DNA of 64,000 bases from the NCBI RefSeq assembly GCF_040702505.1, contig NZ_JBFBLC010000007.1, positions 1 to 64,000 of the forward strand. The letters are read 5' to 3'. Below the pieces are notes generated by a model. It worked only from the letters and a program-made list of their open reading frames with translations. It did not search any database and had not been told where the DNA came from. This stretch comes from Terrabacter sp040702505. Lineage in GTDB: Bacteria > Actinomycetota > Actinomycetes > Actinomycetales > Dermatophilaceae. Made by a program: the position numbers and the translations under genes. This document shows, in pieces, positions 8,019-16,733 of this stretch. Position 1 is the first letter of the stretch, and each line of letters begins with the position of its first letter.

Positions 8019-8857
8019 GCACCGCGACCACGAACACCACCGCCACCAGCACCGTGGGCGACCCGACGAGCGCTCCCAAGAAGGTCACGCAGGCGCGGGT
8101 CATCCTCTCGGAGTGGACCAAACTCCGGTCGCTGCGCTCGACGGTCTTCTCGATGCTGGCCGCGGTCGTCTTCATCATCGGCCTCGCGATCCTGGTGCCG
8201 TCCGTGACGGTCGCGCACTGGCCGCCGCACGACGCCCGGGAGGCCGCCGGCTTCGACCCCACCTCGCGCAGCCTTGCCGGGATCTTCCTCGCGCAGCTGG
8301 CGGTCGGCGTCCTCGGGGTCCTGCTCATCACCGGGGAGTACGCCACCGGCATGATCCGGGCGACCCTCGCCGCCGTCCCCTCCCGCCTACCGGTGCTGTG
8401 GGCCAAGGCCATCGTCTTCGCTGCCGTGACCCTCGTGGTGACCGTGCCCTCCGTGGTGGTGGCCTTCCTCATCGGGCAGTCGATCCTCAAGGGCAAGGAC
8501 CTCCAGACCGCCCTCGGCGACCCCGGCGTCCTGCGGGCCGTCATCGGGTCGGCGCTCTACCTGACCGTCGTCGGGCTCCTCGGTCTCGGCCTGGGCGCCC
8601 TGCTGCGCAACACCGCCGGCGCCATCTCCGCACTGTTCGGCGTGCTGTTCGTGCTGCCGATCATCGTGCGGTTCCTGCCGTCCTCGTGGTCCGACCCGAT
8701 CGGCAAGTACCTGCCCAGCACCGTCGGAGAGGCGGTCACCCATGTGCACCCCGACCCCACCGCCTTGGCTCCGTGGACCGGCTTCGCGCTCTTCTGCGGA
8801 TACGCCGCCATCGTCCTCCTCGCGGCAGCCTTCCGGCTACGCCGACGCGACGCCTGA
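8015..8857 (+). CDS. ABC-2 type permease
   Basis: The 280-residue product has a Thr-rich N-terminus (MSTATTNTTATST), then six hydrophobic spans. The ILSEWTKLRSLRST motif just before the first helix is typical of ABC-2 permeases partnered with bacitracin/lantibiotic-type ATPases, as is TGEYATGMIRATLAAVPSR in the second cytoplasmic loop. Translation is coupled to the preceding ATPase (GTGA overlap). It forms the membrane pore of that exporter. No periplasmic or regulatory partner is encoded nearby. Confidence 0.85.
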   Translation: MSTATTNTTATSTVGDPTSAPKKVTQARVILSEWTKLRSLRSTVFSMLAAVVFIIGLAILVPSVTVAHWPPHDAREAAGFDPTSRSLAGIFLAQLAVGVLGVLLITGEYATGMIRATLAAVPSRLPVLWAKAIVFAAVTLVVTVPSVVVAFLIGQSILKGKDLQTALGDPGVLRAVIGSALYLTVVGLLGLGLGALLRNTAGAISALFGVLFVLPIIVRFLPSSWSDPIGKYLPSTVGEAVTHVHPDPTALAPWTGFALFCGYAAIVLLAAAFRLRRRDA

Positions 8858-8918
8858 CGCAGGGCCGGCCGGCGGCAGGGCGGGGAAGAAGGCTGTGGTC
8901 TGCATCGTTGCGTCAGGA

Positions 8919-9692
8919 ATGACCACACTTGTAGACCGCACCGTCGCGGCGCTGCGTGCGAACCACAACACCCTGGCCGCGCTGGTGCCGACCCTGTCCG
9001 AGGAGGCTCTGAGCAACCCCAGTGGGGCGACGGAGTGGAGCATCGCGCAGGTGCTCTCGCACCTCGGCAGCGGCGCCGAGATCGGCCTCAAACCCCTTGC
9101 GACCGCCACCGGCGACCACGTCGAGGGTGAGGACAACCAGGCGGTCTGGGCACGGTGGAACGCATCCTCCCCGGCCGACCAGGCCGCCGATTTCGTCAAG
9201 CACGACGAGGCGTACCTCGACACCATCGAGGCGCTCACGGCCGAGCAGCGCGAGAGCCTGATGGTCGACTTGGGCTTCCTTCCCGAGCCGGTGCCGCTGG
9301 TGGTCGCGCTCGGCATGCGCCTCAGCGAAGTTGCCAACCACGCCTGGGACGTGCGCGTCGGAGTCGACCCGTCGGCGACGGTGGACCCGGCATCTGCTGA
9401 ACTGCTCATCGAGCTGCTTCGCGGGCCGCTCGCCTTCCTGCTGGGACTCTTCGCAAAGGCGGACACCGTCGAACGCGAGGTCCGCATGGCGATTCCGGAT
9501 GGTGCACTCCACATCGCCGACACGGTCACCGTGACCGACTCGGTCGATCGTCCGACGGCCACGTTCGAGGGCCCGGCGGAGGCGGTGGTGCGGCTGCTCA
9601 GCGGACGGCTCCGTGCCGACCACGTCACGGGCGTGACCGTGACCGGCAACGTCACGCTGGACGAGCTCCGAAAGGTCTTCCCCGGCTACTAG
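8919..9692 (+). CDS. Mycothiol-dependent maleylpyruvate isomerase family protein
   Basis: The 257-residue protein begins MTTLVDRTVAALRANHNTL. The N-terminal half has a DinB-like four-helix pattern with metal-ligand candidates in VLSHLGSG, KHDEAYLD and NHAWDVRVG; the C-terminal half is an SCP2-like beta/alpha domain (VTVTGNVTLDELRKVFPGY). This two-part layout is the actinobacterial MDMPI family, whose founder uses mycothiol to isomerise maleylpyruvate. Most members are of unknown substrate, and no aromatic-degradation genes lie nearby, so a specific reaction is not claimed. It stands alone downstream of the ABC-2 operon. Confidence 0.75.
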   Translation: MTTLVDRTVAALRANHNTLAALVPTLSEEALSNPSGATEWSIAQVLSHLGSGAEIGLKPLATATGDHVEGEDNQAVWARWNASSPADQAADFVKHDEAYLDTIEALTAEQRESLMVDLGFLPEPVPLVVALGMRLSEVANHAWDVRVGVDPSATVDPASAELLIELLRGPLAFLLGLFAKADTVEREVRMAIPDGALHIADTVTVTDSVDRPTATFEGPAEAVVRLLSGRLRADHVTGVTVTGNVTLDELRKVFPGY

Positions 9693-9891
9693 ACCGGCAC
9701 CCACCCATCAGGCCGGCGGCTCGTGTCGGCGACCCGGGCCTGGTCCTGAACGTGCGCATGCCCGTGCCCTCAGTTTGAGCCGGGCGAGGACCGGGATGCA
9801 CCAGAATCAAAGGCGACCCAGGGGGGTCGAACTCGCCTCCCGCCGTTCGACGTGGTGACAGAAGCGCAAGCACCACATGAGGAGGCCGCCC

Positions 9892-10464
9892 ATGCGCACC
9901 GTGATCTCCACCTCGTTCGTCTCGCTCGACGGGAAGCTCGACCCCACCGGAGGCGATCCAGCCCTACACGACACCCAGTGGACCTTCAAGACCGTCGACT
10001 TCCTTCCGGAGGCCTACGAGCTCAAGGCCCGCGAGCAGGAGGAGGCGGGCGCCCTGCTGCTGGGCCGCAGGAGCTACCAGCTGTTCGCGCCGGTGTGGCC
10101 CGGCATGGCGGAGTTCGCACGCTACAAGACTCTCCCCAAGTACGTCGTCTCCACCACCCTCGAGGACGGGGACCTCGTCGAGGGCTGGGGCGAGACGACT
10201 GTCCTGCGCTCGCTCGACGAGGTCGCCAGACTGAAGGAGACCGATGGTGACCCGCTGCTCGTGCACGGGAGCGCCACGCTGAACCGGGCGCTGCACGAGG
10301 CCGGTCTGATCGACCGCTACCACCTGCTGGTGTTCCCGGTGCTGCTCGGCGCCGGCAAGCCGCTGTTCAGCGACGCCGACCTCGTCGCTCAACGCCTACG
10401 GGTCGTCGAGCACCAGGTGTACGGCAACGGCATCCAGAAGCAGGTCCTCGAGGTGTTGCGCTGA
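9892..10464 (+). CDS. Dihydrofolate reductase/RibD C-terminal family protein
   Basis: The 190-residue protein of the RibD_C/DHFR-like fold opens with MRTVISTSFVSLDGKLDPTG, the usual first strand and 'SLDG' motif. It has a nucleotide-binding LLLGRRSYQLFAPVWPG and ends with HLLVFPVLLGAGKPLF and a C-terminal strand. The start is fixed by GAGGAGG about eight bases upstream of ATG 9892. Members bind NADPH, but most small actinobacterial ones are uncharacterised and do not replace FolA or RibD. A second, more distant member is at 14662-15294. Confidence 0.8.
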   Translation: MRTVISTSFVSLDGKLDPTGGDPALHDTQWTFKTVDFLPEAYELKAREQEEAGALLLGRRSYQLFAPVWPGMAEFARYKTLPKYVVSTTLEDGDLVEGWGETTVLRSLDEVARLKETDGDPLLVHGSATLNRALHEAGLIDRYHLLVFPVLLGAGKPLFSDADLVAQRLRVVEHQVYGNGIQKQVLEVLR

Positions 10465-10491
10465 CCGCCGACGTCTCTGGCGAGCCGGGCG

Positions 10492-10980
10492 TCAGGCAGC
10501 GGGGGAGGTGGCTCGTCGTGCTGCCCAGGCGCGCATCGCCGCCCGAGCGGCGACGACGCCGACGCCGGCCGCGATGAGCCCGAAGGCCAGGCCGCCGAGG
10601 ATGTCAGGGACGTGGTGGACGTGCGCGGCCACCCGGGAGATGCCGACGCCGACGGCCAGCAGCAGCAGGAGGATGCCGATGCGTCGTCGGTAGGCCAGCA
10701 CGAGGCCGGCGACGGCCGCGGCGGCCGCCGTGTGGTCGGACGGGAAGCCGTTGTCGGCAGCGTGGGCGATGGCCGGCGCCACCCCGTCCACCACGAAGGG
10801 CCGCGGGTCGGTCCAGACCATGCTGCCGACGAGGATGAGGATGCCGACGACGGCCAGGGCGACAGCACCTGCCACGACGAGCTCGATCTTTTGCGGCCGG
10901 TCGAGCGTCAACCACGCCCCCGCTGCGATGAGCAGCACCAGGAAGAGGGTGTAGGTGGCAAGGACTGCTGTCAGATTCAC
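10492..10980 (-). CDS. PAP2-family membrane phosphatase
   Basis: The 162-residue membrane protein carries the PAP2 catalytic motifs: FPSDHTAAAA with its His, and SRVAAHVHHVPDILGG, where the Arg and nucleophilic His are present. Five to six helices are predicted. The first motif (usually KxxxxxxRP) is represented by TDPRPF. Relatives dephosphorylate undecaprenyl pyrophosphate or other lipid phosphates on the outer face of the membrane. It is encoded convergently with the RibD_C gene. A polyprenyl phosphatase role is possible but not shown. Confidence 0.8.
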   Translation of the reverse strand: MNLTAVLATYTLFLVLLIAAGAWLTLDRPQKIELVVAGAVALAVVGILILVGSMVWTDPRPFVVDGVAPAIAHAADNGFPSDHTAAAAAVAGLVLAYRRRIGILLLLLAVGVGISRVAAHVHHVPDILGGLAFGLIAAGVGVVAARAAMRAWAARRATSPAA

Positions 10981-11141
10981 TGATCCATTCTGCCCGTTCG
11001 CTCCTGAACGTCCGCTGGGAGTCTCGGCCGCCCGTCGCCCTCGAACTGCGCCAAGGTGCAGCCGCTACCGTGCTGGGTCCGCCGGCAAGCCGCCGACGCC
11101 CCGACAACGTCCGTCCCCCTGCCACCGGGAGCTCCCTGCCT

Positions 11142-11858
11142 GTGAAGCTGTCTCTTCTCGCCTCCACCACCACCGCTTTGCGCGTCCGCGCCGACCTGCG
11201 CCGGGCCGGCGCCACAGCCGTCTTCTCGTTCGTCGTCCTCGTGGTCGTCGCCACGTTCGGCGTTCCGCAGTCGCCCGACCTGACCCCGCGTCTCGTCACG
11301 TTCCTCGGCGCGGTCGTCTTCGCCGTCAGCGCGGCCATCGCCGTCCGCTCGACAGCGAACGAGCTGGCGAGGGTCGTCGGGGCCCGGGCCAGCGCCGGCA
11401 CCGCGTCGAACCTGCGGCTCTGGTTCACCATGGTCGGCTACGTCCTCGTCGGCGTCCTCGCGCTCACCGTGCTGCACGTGCCGATCGAGAAGCTGCTCCT
11501 CTCCGGTGCGATCACCGGTGTCGTCATCGGCATCGCGGCCCAGCAGGCCCTGGCCAACCTCTTCGCCGGCCTCGTCCTGCTGACCTCGAGGCCCTTCGAG
11601 GTCGGCTCGTGGATCGTGCTGCGGTCCGGCGCCCTGGGAGGCGAGTACCACGGTCGCGTGGTCGGCATCGGCCTGACCTACACCGAGGTCGTCACCGAGG
11701 ACGGCCCGTTCTCCCTGCCCAACGCGGGCGTCCTGGCCGCGGCCACCGGTCCGCGTACACCCCCGGAGGGCTCGCCCGCAGACGGGCCGCGCGCGCCAGG
11801 AGACCTCGAAAGGGGCGCGTCGATGATCGTCGGTCGAGGGGGAACGGGTATGCGCTGA
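11142..11858 (+). CDS. Short MscS-like mechanosensitive channel protein
   Basis: The 238-residue product starts at GTG 11142 (MKLSLLASTT). Three hydrophobic spans lead into the pore-lining helix and beta domain, visible as SGAITGVVIGIAAQQALANL, FAGLVLLTSRPFEVGSWIVL and LTYTEVVTEDGPFSLPN. The large C-terminal alpha/beta vestibule of MscS is missing; the protein ends soon after the beta domain in a Pro/Gly-rich tail. The role would be to release solutes on hypo-osmotic shock. The CsbD gene and a TreT-like gene follow, which fits osmotic stress. Confidence 0.75.
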   Translation: MKLSLLASTTTALRVRADLRRAGATAVFSFVVLVVVATFGVPQSPDLTPRLVTFLGAVVFAVSAAIAVRSTANELARVVGARASAGTASNLRLWFTMVGYVLVGVLALTVLHVPIEKLLLSGAITGVVIGIAAQQALANLFAGLVLLTSRPFEVGSWIVLRSGALGGEYHGRVVGIGLTYTEVVTEDGPFSLPNAGVLAAATGPRTPPEGSPADGPRAPGDLERGASMIVGRGGTGMR

Positions 11859-11904
11859 GTGAGGAAGGGCCGACCTGGCCCGCTTCCCGAACAAGGAGGA
11901 ACTC

Positions 11905-12078
11905 ATGGGTATCGAGGACAAGATCAACAACGCCGGCGAGAACGCCGAGGGCAAGATCAAGGAAGGGACCGGCAAGGCGACCGGTAACGAGAGCCTCGAG
12001 GCCGAGGGCAAGGGCGACCAGGTGGGCGCCAACCTGAAGCAGGCCGGCGAGAAGGTCAAGGACGCCTTCAAGGACTGA
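11905..12078 (+). CDS. CsbD-family stress protein
   Basis: The 57-residue hydrophilic protein begins MGIEDKINNAGENAEGKIKE, contains KATGNESLEAEGKGDQVG and ends KDAFKD, the classic CsbD pattern. A textbook AAGGAGG lies six bases before ATG 11905. CsbD proteins are small, abundant and stress-induced in many bacteria, though their activity is not known. It follows the MscS-like gene by about 45 bases and may be co-transcribed with it. A long hairpin terminator follows. Confidence 0.85.
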   Translation: MGIEDKINNAGENAEGKIKEGTGKATGNESLEAEGKGDQVGANLKQAGEKVKDAFKD

Positions 12079-12120
12079 GCCGCTCGCGCCCTTCACAGGG
12101 CTCCTGACAAGGCCACTGAC

Positions 12121-12172
12121 AGGGCCCGGTGGCCGGCTGCCCCTCGCGAGGGACGGCCGGCCACCGGGCCCT
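12121..12172. terminator. Bidirectional hairpin terminator
   Basis: AGGGCCCGGTGGCCGGC (12121-12137) pairs perfectly with 12156-12172, 17 bp. The loop holds a further CCCTCGCGAGGG palindrome. It lies between the plus-strand CsbD gene and the minus-strand glycosyltransferase gene, so it can serve both. Confidence 0.75.
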
Positions 12173-12188
12173 TCGTCGTCCTCGCCGC

Positions 12189-13613
12189 TCAGCCCGCGAC
12201 GAGCGAGGTGAACAGCTCGCCGTACTGCATGAGGTGACGGTCGCCGAGGAAGTGGTGCAGCACCCGTTCGTGGGCCGCGGCGCCCATCCGCGACCGGCGG
12301 TCCGGGTCGGCGAGCAGTTCGGCGGCCAGGACGGCGAAGCGGTCGAGGTCGCGCGGGTCGTGGAGCAGCACGCCACTGACCCCGTCCTCGATCTGGTCGA
12401 CGATGCCGCCGACGGCCGAGGCGACGAGCGGGCGGTGCTTCCACATCGGCTCGGTGACGGTGAGGCCGAAGCCCTCCATCAAGCTCTTCTGCGCGACGAC
12501 GCCGGCGTGCCGCTGGAGCGCGTTGACGAGGTGGGCGTTCTCGTCGACGTCGTCCATCGGCAGGCAGCACAGGTGCACCCGCGCGCGTGTTGCCGACGGC
12601 AGGGCCGGCCGCAGCTGCCGGCACTCCTCGAGCACCTGCGCTCCCTCGGGATCGTCGGTCACGCCCCGCACGTCCGGGCCGACGAGCAGCAGGTGCACGT
12701 CGTCAGGGAAGAGGTCCAGATGACTCGCGACGGCGGTGAGCACGCCGGCCATGTCCTTGAGGTGGTCCCACCGGCTCACCTGCAGCAGGACGTCCGCGTC
12801 CGGCGGTAGCGGCCCCTCCTCGTCGAGCAGGAGACCGTGATGGGCGCGCACCATGCCGGCCGTGCCGTCGCGGCGGACGAAGGCGAGGTTGCCGTCCCCG
12901 TCCGCCCGCGCGATGATCCCTGCCCGGTCCAGGGCCCCGCGGATGCTGGCGGGCGTCATGGGCGCGTTCTTCGCGCTGAACGGGTCGAGCGAGGGGGCGA
13001 TCACCACCACCTGCGCGGTCAGCCACGTCGGCGCGTACTCCTTGCGCGAGAAGACGCACGCGTTCACCTGCTCGAGGAACGGACGCAGGAACTCCCAGCC
13101 GCGGGCCGTGCAGGCGTCGGCGCGGTCGGAGCCGATGTGGCAGCGCCAGATCACGTGCGCACCGCGCTCGCGCAGGGCCCGCGCCATCCCCGCGGTCTGC
13201 GGGTCGTGCAGCAGCACCACGTCGCCGGGACGCACGCGCCCCTGCCACCCATCGAGGTTTCGGGCCAGGACCTCGAGGTAGTGCTCCTCGTCCGCCGGGT
13301 CGAGGTGGTCCCGGTCACCGGGGAAGCCGTGGAGCAGGTTGTGCAGTCGCTTGGTGACGGCGAAGAACCGGTCGTCGCCGTCGATGACGAACCAGCGGGT
13401 GTCGACGCCGGCACCACGGCCGTAGCCGACGAGCACCTGCAGCATCTCGGCCACCCCACCGCCGCGCTCCGTGGAGCTGACGTTCCACACGGTGTGCCCC
13501 GACAGCGCCTGCGCCGTCCGCAGGGCCACCTCCCTCAGGTGGTCCACCCGCTCGCGCGGGAGCACCTGGGCGAAGCGATCCAGGGCGACGGGACCCACCG
13601 AAACCTCACGCAT
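12189..13613 (-). CDS. GT4 glycosyltransferase, trehalose synthase (TreT)-like
   Basis: The 474-residue protein has a GT-B fold. Early motifs HTVWNVSSTERGGGVAEML and GDVVLLHDPQTAGM, followed by WRCHIGSD, match the donor/acceptor region of TreT-type trehalose glycosyltransferring synthases. The C-terminal domain has VSRWDHLKDMAGVL and the E-x7-E motif in EGFGLTVTEP. TreT makes trehalose from an NDP-glucose and glucose. The call rests on motif similarity, and a related sucrose- or glucosylglycerate-type enzyme cannot be excluded. Neighbouring MscS-like and CsbD genes suggest a stress role. Confidence 0.7.
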   Translation of the reverse strand: MREVSVGPVALDRFAQVLPRERVDHLREVALRTAQALSGHTVWNVSSTERGGGVAEMLQVLVGYGRGAGVDTRWFVIDGDDRFFAVTKRLHNLLHGFPGDRDHLDPADEEHYLEVLARNLDGWQGRVRPGDVVLLHDPQTAGMARALRERGAHVIWRCHIGSDRADACTARGWEFLRPFLEQVNACVFSRKEYAPTWLTAQVVVIAPSLDPFSAKNAPMTPASIRGALDRAGIIARADGDGNLAFVRRDGTAGMVRAHHGLLLDEEGPLPPDADVLLQVSRWDHLKDMAGVLTAVASHLDLFPDDVHLLLVGPDVRGVTDDPEGAQVLEECRQLRPALPSATRARVHLCCLPMDDVDENAHLVNALQRHAGVVAQKSLMEGFGLTVTEPMWKHRPLVASAVGGIVDQIEDGVSGVLLHDPRDLDRFAVLAAELLADPDRRSRMGAAAHERVLHHFLGDRHLMQYGELFTSLVAG

Positions 13614-13698
13614 ACCTCATCGTGACTCCGCCCGACGGCTGCCGTATGCGTTCTGCTCGCAACCGCGTGAGCCTTGGCACGTGGGGGCCGCTTGCAGG

Positions 13699-14109
13699 TC
13701 AGGTCGGGCCCGCGTCGACGCGCGCGGCCTCGTCGGAGGTGAGGAGCACGACGTTGCCGTCGGGGTCGTCGACCATGGCGGCGTAGGGGCCCGTGGTCCG
13801 GGTGGGCGGCATGCGCCCGGCGTGGCCGTCGGCGATGAGCTGCGTCCAGAGCCGGTCGACTGAGGCGTCGTCGCCGACGTAGAACTCGAGCAGCTGCTGG
13901 TAGCCGGCGGTCGGTCGCGTCCACGTGGGGTCGTAGGTGGAGGCGAAGGAGGTCGTGAGCAGCAGGCTGACGCCGCTGCCCATCCGGTGGATGACGACGG
14001 GCCGGCCTGGCTGCGGGTCGGGGACGTCGAGGCCGAGATCGCGGTAGAAGGCGACGGACCTGTGGAGGTCGCGGACCTCGAGGATCAGCATGCTGAGCTG
14101 GATCTCCAT
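13699..14109 (-). CDS. VOC (glyoxalase/bleomycin-resistance) family protein
   Basis: The 136-residue product has two beta-alpha-beta-beta-beta units. The first begins LSMLILEVRDLHRSVAFYRD and the second ends YAAMVDDPDGNVVLLTSDEA. Metal-ligand candidates are the Glu in LLEFYVGDD and the Asp-rich turn near the end. Substrate is not predictable; members include glyoxalases, dioxygenases and drug-binding proteins. The stop lies four bases before the start of nothing downstream on this strand other than the nitroreductase stop region, so the two minus-strand genes are adjacent but separately started. Confidence 0.75.
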   Translation of the reverse strand: MEIQLSMLILEVRDLHRSVAFYRDLGLDVPDPQPGRPVVIHRMGSGVSLLLTTSFASTYDPTWTRPTAGYQQLLEFYVGDDASVDRLWTQLIADGHAGRMPPTRTTGPYAAMVDDPDGNVVLLTSDEAARVDAGPT

Positions 14110-14113
14110 CCGC

Positions 14114-14629
14114 TCACCACCGTCCGCGGTGGACGACCTCGTCGAAAGGTCGGCGGTCCAGGTGCTCGATGACCTTCAGCGGCCTGTCGGCGGGGTAGCC
14201 GACGGAGAGGAGGTAGGCCAGGAAGTGGCCGTCGGGAAAGCCGAGCACGGCGCGAGCCTGCTCCTGGTCCAGCGCCGCCGCATGGCCGGTGCCCACGCCG
14301 AGGTCGGCTGCGGCGACGGTCATCGCGTACGTGGCCTGGCCGAGGTCGTAGTGCAGCATCGTCGAGCGCCGGTCGTCCTCCTGCTCGGGCGCGACGATCG
14401 CGATCGCCGCTGCGGCCCGGGCGACGTGCTGCGCGCCCTGCCACACCTTGGCCAGCTCGACGAGCTGCGCACGGTCGGTGACGACGACGAAGTCCCACGG
14501 CTGCCAGTTGCTCGCCGACGGCGCGCGCCGGCCCGCCTCGAGGATGCGGTCGAGGGCCTCGTCGGGGACGGGCTCGTCGGTGAACTGGCGGACGTTGCGC
14601 CGCGACCGTAGGGCGTCCCAGGTCTCCAT
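14114..14629 (-). CDS. Nitroreductase family protein
   Basis: The 171-residue flavoprotein starts METWDALRSRRNVRQFTDEP, the usual N-terminal FMN-phosphate contact, followed by RRAPSASNWQPWDFVVV. Central GVGTGHAAALDQEQARAVLG and YLLSVGYPADRP complete the fold. Members use FMN and NAD(P)H to reduce nitroaromatics, quinones or other acceptors as dimers. It lies directly upstream of the VOC gene on the same strand, four bases apart, so the two are probably co-transcribed. Confidence 0.85.
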   Translation of the reverse strand: METWDALRSRRNVRQFTDEPVPDEALDRILEAGRRAPSASNWQPWDFVVVTDRAQLVELAKVWQGAQHVARAAAAIAIVAPEQEDDRRSTMLHYDLGQATYAMTVAAADLGVGTGHAAALDQEQARAVLGFPDGHFLAYLLSVGYPADRPLKVIEHLDRRPFDEVVHRGRW

Positions 14630-14661
14630 GCAGCCATGGTGCGCCGGTGGTCGGGGACCTG

Positions 14662-15294
14662 TCACCGGTTCTTGCGCGTGAAGGTGAAGTGGGTGACGCC
14701 GCTCGGGGTCGAGACCGCCTCGACGTCGAAGCCCTCCTCGACGGCCTCGAGGCCGTCCCAGAGCCGGATGCCGCGGCCGAGGACGATCGGGACCTGGACG
14801 AGGTGCAGGTGGTCGACGAGGCCGGCGAGCAGGAACTCCCGCACGACGGTGGCGCCGCCACCGATCCGGACGTCCTGGCCGTCGGCGGCCTCGCGCGCCG
14901 TCTGCAGCGCCTCGGCGGGGGAGGCGTCGAGGAAGTGGAACGTCGTGCCGCCCTCCATCTCGATGGGCGACCCGGGGCGGTGGGTGAGCACGAAGGTCGG
15001 GGTGTGGAAGGGCGGGTTGGGGCCCCACCAGCCGGTCCAGTCCGGGTCGTCGTGCCAGCCGGGAGGGCCGAACTTGTTGGCGCCCATGATCTCGGCGCCG
15101 ATGCCGGGCCCGTGGCGCTGGGCGAAGGCGTCGTCGACCCCGGCGCTGCCGTTCGGGTCCCAGGAGCGGGTCGCCATCATCCAGCGGTGCAGCCGCTGGC
15201 CGGCGTGCCCGAAGGGGGTCTCGGCGCTCTGCGGCTCGCCGGTGGCGAAGCCGTCGAGCGAGATGGAGAAGTTGTGGATGCGGGTCAGTGACAT
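14662..15294 (-). CDS. Dihydrofolate reductase family protein
   Basis: The 210-residue RibD_C/DHFR-like protein begins MSLTRIHNFSISLDGFATG and contains GAEIMGANKFGPPGWHDD, then GGGATVVREFLLAGLVDHLH and HLVQVPIVLGRGIRLW. AGGAGGAC precedes ATG 15294. It is longer than the copy at 9892-10464 because of an insert between the first strand and the NADPH loop (SWDPNGSAGVDDAF). It starts the nitroreductase/VOC gene group on this strand. The natural substrate is unknown. Confidence 0.8.
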   Translation of the reverse strand: MSLTRIHNFSISLDGFATGEPQSAETPFGHAGQRLHRWMMATRSWDPNGSAGVDDAFAQRHGPGIGAEIMGANKFGPPGWHDDPDWTGWWGPNPPFHTPTFVLTHRPGSPIEMEGGTTFHFLDASPAEALQTAREAADGQDVRIGGGATVVREFLLAGLVDHLHLVQVPIVLGRGIRLWDGLEAVEEGFDVEAVSTPSGVTHFTFTRKNR

Positions 15295-15414
15295 GGCGTC
15301 CTCCTGGGTCGACCGTGCGGTCCCATGGTGGCGCACGCCGCCGACACGAGTGCTCCATCGCGCCCGTGCGGGTTGGGCGGTCGGCGTGGAGGACCGACTG
15401 GCAGTCTGTGGTCC

Positions 15415-15813
15415 ATGAGTGCTGTCGACCTGGGGACGCTGCGGCTGTTCCTCCACATCCTTGGGGCCACCGTCTGGGTCGGCGGCCAGGTCACCCTCGC
15501 GGCACTCGTCCCTGCCCTGCGCGCGGCGGGCACCGACGTGCCGCGAGCCGCGGCGAACGCCTTCAACCGCATCGCCTGGCCGGCGTTCGTGCTCCTGCTC
15601 CTCACCGGCGTCTGGAACGTCGTCGCCGAGGGCGACAAGGGGCCGGCCTACGAGCACACCCTGATGTTGAAGTACACGCTGGTGGCCGCCTCGGGCGTGA
15701 CCGCCCTCGTGCACTCCCGGGTGAGCTCGCGGCGGGCCATGGCGGTCTTCGGCGCCCTGACCGGGCTCACGGCGCTCGCCGCGCTCTTCGTCGGCATCAT
15801 GCTCGCGGGATGA
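15415..15813 (+). CDS. CopD-like four-helix membrane protein
   Basis: The 132-residue protein has four predicted transmembrane helices. The first carries LFLHILGATVWVGGQVTLAA, and a His in MLKYTLVAASGVTALVHSRV lies in the third. This helix and His arrangement is that of the CopD-like domain, which in some proteins binds haem or takes part in copper handling. Here it is a free-standing single domain without CopC, so copper uptake is not claimed. ATG 15415 lies in an AT-poor intergenic region shared with the divergent DHFR-like gene. Confidence 0.6.
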   Translation: MSAVDLGTLRLFLHILGATVWVGGQVTLAALVPALRAAGTDVPRAAANAFNRIAWPAFVLLLLTGVWNVVAEGDKGPAYEHTLMLKYTLVAASGVTALVHSRVSSRRAMAVFGALTGLTALAALFVGIMLAG

Positions 15814-15863
15814 GCTCCGGCAAGCCGGCCGGGCGCGGCGCGAGGCGCGTCTAGGCTGGCACC

Positions 15864-16658
15864 GTGGGCCAGCGTTCGCTCGCCGCGGCGGTCACGAGGT
15901 GGGCCGGCGTCGTCGTCGCCGCTCTGCTGTCGGCGTGCACGGCTGCGATGCCACCCGGTCTCGACGGTCGGACCGGGCCCAGTGGGCCCGACGGAGCGCT
16001 CTCGTCGGCGACTCCCACGCCCGTGCTGACCACCATCGACGGGATGACGCCCGTGCCCGAGGCCCTCGACTGCGTCGCCGAGCACCTCGACGGCCGGCGA
16101 AGCGACCTGCCCGGCCCGGAGCTGTTCCCGCCGGCCTACCCCGGCGAGGTGAGCGTTCGGCTCGTGCTCCCGGGCCGGGACTCCTCGGACGCCGGCTGCG
16201 GGGCAGACCTGACGCAGAGGTTCAGCTGCCGCGACGCGACGTCGTGGGCGGTGCCCGATCCGACCGAGCTCCTCCTGACCTTCGCAGCCCGCCAGGTGAG
16301 GGTCCTCGAGGGCACGTCCGCCGCCCGGACGCAGTCGACCGAGGACGGTCTGGGCCCCGGGCCGGCGAAGCGCTCGTTCACCTACGCCGAGTACGCGTTG
16401 GCGGACGGCGACCCCTGGGGCGCCGAGGCGTTCGAGCAACGTGCCTTCCAGACGTGCGCACCGGGGCCGGCGACCGTCGTGGACGGTGTGGCGATCCGGA
16501 CCGCCATGGTCGGGACCACCACCGGCTTCGTCGATGCGGCGGTCCTGGTCTCGGGGGACCGGCTCGTCATGGTCGCCCTGTCCGGGAGCCGGTGGTCGGC
16601 GGACGAGCGCGACCGCGCCTGGCACGTGGTCGCGCAGCACCTCCGGCAGGAGGCCTGA
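15864..16658 (+). CDS. Secreted lipoprotein of unknown function
   Basis: The 264-residue product (GTG start) has a signal peptide ending in the lipobox LLSAC, with Cys25 as the lipid-attachment site. The mature part is Pro/Gly/Thr-rich at first, then folds into an alpha/beta domain containing four further Cys (CVAEHL, GCGADLTQRFSCRD, QTCAPG) that could form two disulfides. The last third (VAIRTAMVGTTTGFVDAAVL, then WHVVAQHL) resembles small extracytoplasmic sensor or 'PknH-like' domains, but I cannot assign a family. It is anchored outside the membrane. Confidence 0.7.
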   Translation: MGQRSLAAAVTRWAGVVVAALLSACTAAMPPGLDGRTGPSGPDGALSSATPTPVLTTIDGMTPVPEALDCVAEHLDGRRSDLPGPELFPPAYPGEVSVRLVLPGRDSSDAGCGADLTQRFSCRDATSWAVPDPTELLLTFAARQVRVLEGTSAARTQSTEDGLGPGPAKRSFTYAEYALADGDPWGAEAFEQRAFQTCAPGPATVVDGVAIRTAMVGTTTGFVDAAVLVSGDRLVMVALSGSRWSADERDRAWHVVAQHLRQEA

Positions 16659-16733
16659 CCGGCCGCACTGCTCCCCACCCGACTCCGTCGAGATCCGCTG
16701 ACGACGGCGACGCGGGGCGCGCATGATGGGCGC

